From Candidatus Fimivivens faecavium (lineage in GTDB: Bacteria > Bacillota > Clostridia > Oscillospirales > Ruminococcaceae): a stretch of 64,000 bases of DNA. A model generated the notes under the pieces. The model was not told where the DNA came from. It saw nothing but the letters and a program-made list of their open reading frames with translations, and searched no databases. The stretch is from assembly GCA_018716105.1 (NCBI GenBank), contig DVKH01000007.1:1-64000 (forward strand), in the 5' to 3' direction. The position numbers and the translations under genes are program-made. Of this stretch, positions 57,953 through 64,000 are shown in pieces. Every line of letters begins with the position of its first letter. Within the stretch, counting starts at the first letter, position 1.

Positions 57953-59938
57953 TTATTGCGCCGGTTTCGGCTTTTTGTCTATATTGTTTTCATAGTATTC
58001 GTCAATCGCCAGCAGCAGCATCTGCCGCGCGTCTTCAAGCGTCACATTGGAAAGCTGCGTCGCCGCCATCGTTTGATGGCCGCCCCCCTTGAGCTTCTCC
58101 ATTATGACCTGAACATTGATCTTGCCCATCGAGCGCGCCGAAATGGATACTCCCCCGTCGTAGTCGTAGAGGACGAACGAAGCGTCCACGTCGTTGATGG
58201 TAAGAAGTTCATCCGCCGCCTGCGGCGCTACCAATTTAATGTCTTCTGAGGGCGCGTTGCTGGTCGAAATCGCGCACCTCCGGTAAATTTCAGCCGAGGA
58301 AACCACCCTGGACCGCTGCTGGTAAGATTCCATCGACGACGCAAACAGCTTTCGCACTTCGACCGTGTCCGCGCCCTGCCGGCGCAGATACGCGGCGGCT
58401 TCAAAGGTTCTCACGCCCGTTTTAATCACAAAATTCTTGGTGTCGAGCATGATCCCGGCGAGCAGCGCCTCCGCCTCCAGGCGCGAAATCCGCGTCCGGT
58501 CGCCAAAATACTGCACCAGCTCGGTCACCATCTCAGAAGCCGAAGAGGCGTAAGGCTCGTGATAGAAGATCACGGCGTTGTCGATATATCCGACCATCCG
58601 CCGGTGGTGGTCGATCACCACAACGGTCTTGCAGGCCCGGTACAGCTCTGACGATTCGACCACATGTTCAATATGCGTGTCGGTAATGATCAGCAGCGTC
58701 TGCGCCGTCACCCGCTCTATCGCCTCGTCGGGATCCAGGAAGCTCCCCTCATACCCGTTCTGCTCCAACCGCTCGATCAGCGGTACGACCAGGTTCCTTT
58801 TCCGGTCGATGGCCACAAAGGCAGACTTTCCCATTGTCCGAACTGCGCCGAGCAGCCCGACCGCCGAACCGAGGGAATCGAGATCCGCAAATTTGTGCCC
58901 CATGATGATCACGTTGGACGAGGTTTCAATCAGCTCTTTGAGCGCCGTCGCAACGATTCTGGTCTTCACCTTGGTCCGCTTTTCAACGCCCTTTGACACG
59001 CCGCCGTAAAAGTCATAGCCGCCTTCGGTTTTCACCGCGGCCTGATCGCCGCCGCGCCCAAGCGACATATCAAGCGCCTGCCGCGCCCACTGATCCCCCT
59101 CCGCGAAGCTGGGAATATTGCGCGCCACCCCAATCGACAGCGTAACCGGGAGCTTGTCGGGTCCGGTCAGCCCGCGGACATGATCGAGAACCTCAAACCG
59201 CTTCTCGATAATCTCTTTCATATAGCGCTCTTCCAAAATCGCGACAAACTTATCCCTGTCGGTTTTGACGACCACGCCGTTGCCTGCGCCGATAAAGTTC
59301 TCGATACAGTATTCAATTTGCGAAAGAAGCTGCGAGCGCTCGTTTTCCTTCGCGTTCTGTAAAAGATCGTCATAGCTGTCGATCATGATCACCATGACCG
59401 CCGGACGGCTCAGCAGATATTCGCGCGCGTCGCGCTTGAGGTCGGTGTCGTCGATCAGATAAAACGCCGTGATGTCGGCGCCGTCCCGCTGCGACTTCAC
59501 GGAATACGCCGTGTACTCACGGTTACCGAACGAAAAGCTGTGGACGCAGCCCTCGCCGCCGGGTTCAAAACTTTTGATCAGCCTGCGGACCGGCTCCCCA
59601 TAAAGCTTTTCTTTTCCAAGAACATGACGCTCAAATTGGCCGTTATACCATACGATCTCGTCAGACGGGCGGCTGGCCACCACAACCGGCAGCGGAAAAT
59701 CCCTGAGCGTCTGGTCCTGCATCGCGCCGATGGCGGCGCCAAGCTGGCCGACAAAACGGTCGACCTCGCGCTCCGCCCGCCAGATGGTGAACAACAGGAA
59801 AATCAAAGCCGTTCCGCAAACTGCGGCGGCTATGTAAAACAGCTCCAAATCATAGAAAAAAGTAAGACCCGTGACGGTGACCGTCGCAAAGAGCATGACA
59901 AAAACAGCTGGTTTGAATAAAGAGGCCTTATCCTTCAT
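57953..59938 (-). CDS. gdpP: Cyclic-di-AMP phosphodiesterase GdpP
   Basis: 661 residues from the second ATG at 59938; the first (59941) is only two bases from GGAGG. Two transmembrane helices (FKPAVFVMLFATVTVTGLTF; YIAAAVCGTALIFLLFTIW), a PAS-like region, a degenerate GGDEF domain (DRDKFVAILEERYMKEIIEK), then DHH: VIIMGHKFADLDSLGSAVGL and VVVIDHHRRMVGYIDNAVIF. DHHA1 end: VIMEKLKGGGHQTMAATQL. Hydrolyses c-di-AMP, thereby affecting osmolyte and cell-wall homeostasis. gdpP-rplI-dnaB is a standard Firmicutes cluster. Confidence 0.95.
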   Translation of the reverse strand: MKDKASLFKPAVFVMLFATVTVTGLTFFYDLELFYIAAAVCGTALIFLLFTIWRAEREVDRFVGQLGAAIGAMQDQTLRDFPLPVVVASRPSDEIVWYNGQFERHVLGKEKLYGEPVRRLIKSFEPGGEGCVHSFSFGNREYTAYSVKSQRDGADITAFYLIDDTDLKRDAREYLLSRPAVMVIMIDSYDDLLQNAKENERSQLLSQIEYCIENFIGAGNGVVVKTDRDKFVAILEERYMKEIIEKRFEVLDHVRGLTGPDKLPVTLSIGVARNIPSFAEGDQWARQALDMSLGRGGDQAAVKTEGGYDFYGGVSKGVEKRTKVKTRIVATALKELIETSSNVIIMGHKFADLDSLGSAVGLLGAVRTMGKSAFVAIDRKRNLVVPLIERLEQNGYEGSFLDPDEAIERVTAQTLLIITDTHIEHVVESSELYRACKTVVVIDHHRRMVGYIDNAVIFYHEPYASSASEMVTELVQYFGDRTRISRLEAEALLAGIMLDTKNFVIKTGVRTFEAAAYLRRQGADTVEVRKLFASSMESYQQRSRVVSSAEIYRRCAISTSNAPSEDIKLVAPQAADELLTINDVDASFVLYDYDGGVSISARSMGKINVQVIMEKLKGGGHQTMAATQLSNVTLEDARQMLLLAIDEYYENNIDKKPKPAQ

Positions 59939-60090
59939 CATTACCTCCGTAACTGCCGTTCCGGCATGAGATCAAATGACGGCACGGTCGAAATCCCCCT
60001 GCCGCCGGCAGAATCGGTTTGTGTGAGAGGGTCCATCTCCCGGCGCCGCCGGAGGCGCCGAAGGGCGCATCGTCGTTTCCACTGCGGTCA

Positions 60091-60419
60091 TGTGCCATAT
60101 CAGAAAACCGCATCAGCGGTTTCCCCGCCGCGTAAGCGGCGTACAAATCGTCTCAAGGCGTTCGGGTTCTGGTGTCGCAAGCGCGGCGCCTGCCCGCCAA
60201 AGGCGGGGCGGATCGGGCCTTGGCCCAATTTCTGCGGTTATTGCATCATATCAGCGGGCCGCAAAGCGGTTCGCCCGCTGCATCCGCAGCGGGGCCCGGC
60301 CGCGGCCGGGCGGATGTGATGCAGCAAGCGCAGCGCGCGGCGTCCGCCGCGCAGGCCCCGCCAAAGGCGGGGCGGATTGGGCCTTGGCCTGATTTCTGCG
60401 GTTATTATATCATAATGGC
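60091..60419. repeat. Chain of short palindromes, intergenic repeat copy 2
   Basis: Same family as 40094-40495. Shared blocks include CATATCAG..AACCGC, GCGGCGTACAAATCGT, GGGTTCTGGTGT, CGCGCGGCGT-cCGCCGCGCAGG and GCGGTTATTATA at block ends. Hairpins such as CCCCGCC-AAA-GGCGGGG recur twice. It lies between gdpP (promoter side) and the end of the RNase J gene. Confidence 0.8.
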
Positions 60420-60530
60420 CCGCCTTGTAAAGCCTCCGGCCGGGAAAACAATGAGAATTTTACGGGGCGCAAAACCGCGCGGACGCCTGTGCATGGTGCA
60501 TCGGCATTTTCCGCGCGGCCTTACAGTTGT

Positions 60531-62660
60531 TTAAACTTCCTGGATAATCGGCAGAATCATCGGCCGGCGCTTGGTTTTCTGGAACAGGTAACCTCCGAGC
60601 TGGTCCTTCATCGCCTGCTTGAGGTTGGCCCACTCCCGGTTTCCGGAATCCGCCGCCCCGCTGAGCGCCTGACGGCAGACCGCCTTCGCCCCGGCGAGCA
60701 GCTCTTCCGATTCCCGCACATAGACAAACCCGCGCGATACGACGTCCGGCCCCGCAAGGACCTGACCGGTCTTGCTGTCAATGGTCGCGACCGCAATGAT
60801 CAGCCCGTCCTCCGCGAGGAGCCTGCGGTCCCGGAGGACGATGCTGCCCACGTCGCCGACGCCGCTTCCGTCCACCATGACATAACCGGAGGGAACGGTC
60901 GAAACCGCCTTGATGCCGTCGGGCGAAACTTCAATCACACGCCCGATTTCCGAAACCACGATGTTGTCGGCCGGGATCCCCATGCTGATTCCGATCTCGC
61001 GGTTCTTCATCAGATGCTTGTATTCGCCGTGAACCGGAATGAAGAATTTGGGCTTGGTCAGGCCGATAATCGTCTTGATCTCCTCGCGGCAGGCATGCCC
61101 CGACACATGGATGCCGAGCGTGTTCTCATACGCCACATCTGCCCCGAGCTTCATCAGGTCGTTGATCACCTTGCCGACCAGTTTTTCGTTTCCGGGGATC
61201 GGGCTGGCCGAGATGATGATATAGTCGTTGGGCGTAATCGAAATCTTTCGATGGTCGCCCCGCGCCATCCGGGTCAGCGCGCTCATCGGCTCGCCCTGGC
61301 TGCCGGTTGTGATGATCACAACCTGGCTGTCCAGAAGGCCGCGCATCGCGTCAAGCTCGACCAGCGTCCCCTTCGGGATGTTGAGATAGCCGAGTTCCGC
61401 CGCCTTTGCCGTGACGTTTTCCATGCTGCGGCCCGAGACGATCACCTTCCGGCCATAGCGCACCGCCGCGTCGATCACCTGCTGGATGCGGTGGACATTG
61501 GAGGAAAAGGTCGCGAGAAGGATGCGCTTCCCCTCCGCCTTGCGGAACAGCATCTCAAACGAATTGCCGACCGCCCGCTCGCTCGGGGTCATGCCCGGGC
61601 GCTCGGCGTTGGTGGAATCGCTCATCAGCGCGAGAACCCCGTGGCTTCCCAGCTCGCCGAACCGGGCGAGGTTGATCATATCCCCATCGATCGGAGTATA
61701 GTCGATTTTAAAGTCCCCCGTGTGCACCAGGACGCCGGCGGGTGTAAAGACGGCGAGGCCGCAGGCGTCGGGAATTGAGTGGTTGACGTTGATGAATTCA
61801 ACCTTCATGCAGCCCATTTTCACAGTGTCGCCGGGTTTGACGACATTGAGCCGCGCCTTGCCGAGAAGGCCGTGTTCCTTTAGCTTTCCCTCCACAAGCC
61901 CGATGGTCAGCCGGGTGGAATAAACCGGCGTGTCGACTTCTTTGAGGAGATAGGCCAAAGACCCGATATGATCCTCATGCCCGTGGGTCAGCACTACGCC
62001 GCGCAGACGGTCGCGGTTCTTCACCACATAGGTGAAGTCCGGGATGACCAGATCAATCCCCGGCATATCGTCGTCCGGGAACGCAAGCCCCACATCGATG
62101 ATGAACATGTCGTTCCCGTACTCGATCACGGTCATGTTCTTTCCGATTTCTCCAAGCCCGCCGAGCGAAATGATTTTGACCGGCGCGGCCTTTTTGCGCC
62201 CGCCCTGTCCGCCGCTTCTTCTCGCTCTCTTTTGCGGGGCCTGCTGTCCGGACGCCGTTTCGGACGCCGCCGGCTTTTGAGGCCGCTGTTTCGCCGCGGT
62301 GTTTTCCGCCGGCCGGTTTTGTTTCCTGCGGTTTTCCCCGCCCTGTCCGTCCGCATTTTCGTTCGTGCGGGGGCGGGCGGGGCGGCCCCGCCCGCCGGAA
62401 CCCTGCCCGCGGCCGTTGCCGCGGGGCTTTTTCTCCGGCTCCCCCTCCGGTTCCTGCTTCTGCGGATGCGCAATCGGCGAAACCGCGTCAGCCGCCAGGA
62501 TCAGGGCGGGCGCCACCGCCTTTTCAATCGAATCGATCAGCGTCTGCGCAATCTTCGGCTCGCCTGCATTCTCTTTCACGGGGCGTTTCGACGCAAAACG
62601 AGGACGCCGGGGGAGAAGCTTTTTTCCCTCGGTTTCATTATTCTTTTTTGTTTCCGGCAC
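60531..62660 (-). CDS. rnj: Ribonuclease J with long RG-rich N-terminal extension
   Basis: 709 residues from the GTG at 62660 (TGGAGGTAACAAC upstream). RNase J proteins are usually about 555 residues. Here residues 1-160 are an added disordered segment rich in Arg, Gly, Pro, Gln and Lys (KPRGNGRGQGSGGRGRPARP). The rest is standard: VKIISLGGLGEIGKNMTVIE, GVVLTHGHEDHIGSLAYLL (metal site), VHTGDFKIDYTP, SDSTNAERPGMTPSE and HVSGHACREEIKTII, with a C-terminal domain. Combines 5'-3' exo- and endonuclease activity in mRNA decay. The extension may bind RNA or degradosome partners. Confidence 0.93.
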   Translation of the reverse strand: MPETKKNNETEGKKLLPRRPRFASKRPVKENAGEPKIAQTLIDSIEKAVAPALILAADAVSPIAHPQKQEPEGEPEKKPRGNGRGQGSGGRGRPARPRTNENADGQGGENRRKQNRPAENTAAKQRPQKPAASETASGQQAPQKRARRSGGQGGRKKAAPVKIISLGGLGEIGKNMTVIEYGNDMFIIDVGLAFPDDDMPGIDLVIPDFTYVVKNRDRLRGVVLTHGHEDHIGSLAYLLKEVDTPVYSTRLTIGLVEGKLKEHGLLGKARLNVVKPGDTVKMGCMKVEFINVNHSIPDACGLAVFTPAGVLVHTGDFKIDYTPIDGDMINLARFGELGSHGVLALMSDSTNAERPGMTPSERAVGNSFEMLFRKAEGKRILLATFSSNVHRIQQVIDAAVRYGRKVIVSGRSMENVTAKAAELGYLNIPKGTLVELDAMRGLLDSQVVIITTGSQGEPMSALTRMARGDHRKISITPNDYIIISASPIPGNEKLVGKVINDLMKLGADVAYENTLGIHVSGHACREEIKTIIGLTKPKFFIPVHGEYKHLMKNREIGISMGIPADNIVVSEIGRVIEVSPDGIKAVSTVPSGYVMVDGSGVGDVGSIVLRDRRLLAEDGLIIAVATIDSKTGQVLAGPDVVSRGFVYVRESEELLAGAKAVCRQALSGAADSGNREWANLKQAMKDQLGGYLFQKTKRRPMILPIIQEV

Positions 62661-63189
62661 GTTGTTACCTCCATATACTGTTTATGTAAAGCGATATCGT
62701 ACCCCGCCCTTTATTCCGATCAGAGCCAGGGTTCAAATTAAATTGATTTCCCCGCGGGCCGCCCCGCGGGCCGTTTTGCAGCGCGCTGCAAAAGTGCGCT
62801 GCCGCTTTTCATTCTAAATAAAAACAGCGCAGGCCAGCGGTCCCATCCACGCCTCGAATCCATGACGGAATCCCGCCGGCGCACAGGACGCATTTCAAAG
62901 CCACACGCTGCCTATCCTGCCGTCAGTCCAAGCGGTCTTTCGCTTTCTACCGGCGAGCCGCAGACTGCAATGTTCCGAATTATTTAAGATTATTGTAGGC
63001 GTTTTTGCTTAAAATGTCAAGCGGAGCGGATTGATCACGGACTGAAACGCTGTGTCAAAACCCGTCGCACCGAGCGCTTTTCCCGGAAAACTGCGGCAGA
63101 ATCGTTTGGTTTTGTCGTTCTTTTACTCAAGATTTTGCCCTTAGTATGGGCGGTAATGCTACAGTCTATCCCGCTCAGGCAAGCCCTTC
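62661..63189. other. Intergenic region before rnhA, no gene seen
   Basis: Holds hairpins CCCGCGGGCCG-CCCCGCGGG and the perfect 20-bp palindrome TTTTGCAGCGCGCTGCAAAA (about 62772-62791). The palindrome may be a terminator-like element or a regulator site. No open frame with RBS on either strand. Confidence 0.45.
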
Positions 63190-63218
63190 TTGTGCGAAAC
63201 TTTTCATTTCGCTATAAT
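63190..63218 (+). promoter_or_regulatory. Promoter of rnhA
   Basis: TTGTGC at 63190-63195, 17-bp spacer, TATAAT at 63213-63218. Confidence 0.75.
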
Positions 63219-63271
63219 GGATGGGAAAAACCGGAATTCACGCCGGGACAGAGACAGGTGGAAATGCCGAA

Positions 63272-63712
63272 ATGGGAATGAAAAAAATCGAAATTTTTAC
63301 CGATGGAGCCTGCTCCGGGAACCCCGGTCCAGGCGGATGGGCGGCGATACTCCGCTATCAGGGCGTCGAAAAAGAACTTTCCGGCGGGGAAAAGAACACA
63401 ACCAACAACCGCATGGAACTCACCGCCGTCATCGAGGCGCTCTCCGCGCTTAAAGAGCGATGCTCCGTCACCCTCTACAGCGACTCCAAATATGTCGTCG
63501 ACTCGGTCCAAAAGGGCTGGGCGCGGTCCTGGCGCGCGCGCGGCTGGAAAAAGGCCGACCGTTCGCCCGCGCTCAACCCCGACCTCTGGGAAAAACTGCT
63601 GAACCTTCTGGAGCGGCAAGACGTCTCGTTTGTCTGGGTCAAAGGGCACAATGAGCACCAGGAAAACGAACGCTGCGATAAGCTCGCCGTCGCCGAAAGC
63701 AGGAAGTTCTGA
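63272..63712 (+). CDS. rnhA: Ribonuclease HI
   Basis: 146 residues from the ATG at 63272 (ACAGGTGGAAATGCCGAA upstream); an ATG two codons later is also possible. [20 protein letters not shown] (first Asp), [18 protein letters not shown] (Glu), [18 protein letters not shown] (second Asp), [20 protein letters not shown] (His and third Asp): the full DEDD set. Removes RNA from RNA-DNA hybrids. Single gene with its own promoter. Confidence 0.95.
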   Translation: MGMKKIEIFTDGACSGNPGPGGWAAILRYQGVEKELSGGEKNTTNNRMELTAVIEALSALKERCSVTLYSDSKYVVDSVQKGWARSWRARGWKKADRSPALNPDLWEKLLNLLERQDVSFVWVKGHNEHQENERCDKLAVAESRKF

Positions 63713-63803
63713 ACAGGCAGCGGTTTCCTGCGCTGATATGATAAAAAAGCGCAGGACGCGCATCCTAATCATCAATAAAATTCCCAGACAGCCGCAAAAG
63801 GGC

Positions 63804-63833
63804 TTGCATTTCTATACAATTTTAGTATAGAAT
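63804..63833 (+). promoter_or_regulatory. Promoter with 23-bp operator before cysteine desulfurase gene
   Basis: TTGCAT at 63804-63809 and TAGAAT at 63828-63833 (18-bp spacer). Between them lies the perfect inverted repeat TTCTATAC-aatttta-GTATAGAA (63810-63832). An Rrf2-type (IscR-like) regulator is the expected reader because of the gene downstream; this is inference. Confidence 0.6.
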
Positions 63834-63936
63834 AAACACACCGCCGGCCGTTTTCGTTTCGGCCGGGGACTTGGCAGCGGAAAACCCTCTCCGCAGCACA
63901 GATCCCGCGCGTCAGCGCGGATAAGGAGGTAATCGT

Positions 63937-64000
63937 ATGGATAACCGTTTTGTTTACGCGGATAATTCCGCGACGACGCCCGTCGCCCCTTTTGTCCTTG
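63937..64000 (+). CDS. Cysteine desulfurase (NifS/IscS), N-terminal part
   Basis: 21 codons from the ATG at 63937 (ATAAGGAGGTAATCGT upstream) read MDNRFVYADNSATTPVAPFV. YxDNxATTP is the signature N-terminus of NifS/IscS-type cysteine desulfurases, PLP enzymes that supply sulfur for Fe-S clusters. The gene runs off the window. The operator upstream suggests control by Fe-S status. Confidence 0.8.
   Translation, partial: MDNRFVYADNSATTPVAPFVL

Overview
The window is a GC-rich (high-50s percent by eye) Firmicutes chromosome segment. Gene families, T-box control, TTG/GTG starts after strong GGAGG sites, DUF1540, a TGS-less ThrRS and a parC/parE pair all suggest Clostridia, probably an Oscillospiraceae/Ruminococcaceae-like gut anaerobe. 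That placement is inferred from protein character, not from a search.

Bases 1 to about 30,260 are a contractile-tail prophage of PBSX (xkd) type, read almost entirely on the minus strand. From right to left: ImmA-like peptidase and XRE repressor (plus strand), a switch region with four operator-like palindromes, a zinc-ribbon-like protein, an ArpU/Xpf-like late regulator, TerS, TerL, portal, a toxin/immunity island, scaffold, capsid, connectors, sheath, tube, tail chaperones, two tape-measure-like proteins, hub and baseplate proteins, tail fibre, a seven-repeat propeller-like protein, XkdX, XhlA and the start of a holin. No integrase and no replication genes are visible between repressor and terminase, as in PBSX, so this may be a domesticated particle or bacteriocin-like element.

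The most unusual part is 7.3-14.0 kb. Two tandem arrays of 56-60 codon genes (three copies, then five copies plus decayed ones) lie on the plus strand, antisense to the tail operon. Nearly every copy has its own sigma-A-type promoter (17-bp spacer in seven of eight copies), RBS and intrinsic terminator. The two arrays encode related proteins with a conserved scaffold and variable loops, and a third decayed copy lies at 25.4 kb. The arrays sit between duplicated tail-chaperone/tape-measure modules whose chaperones both carry an A_AAA_AAC -1 frameshift site. Four matching promoter-leader-terminator elements precede terS and the three chaperone copies, which suggests coordinated antitermination.

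From 30.8 kb on the window is host chromosome: flavin reductase-rubredoxin fusion, DUF1540, thrS with T-box, lipid kinase, amidase, mgtE with a long structured leader, aldehyde dehydrogenase, tRNA-Val(CAC), superoxide dismutase, a split chromate transporter, UPF0173 hydrolase, rnr-secG, parC-parE, the ftsH-hpt-tilS-dnaB-rplI-gdpP cluster, RNase J, RNase HI and the start of a cysteine desulfurase gene. Two long intergenic repeats (about 40.1-40.5 and 60.1-60.4 kb) are chains of short palindromes belonging to one repeat family.
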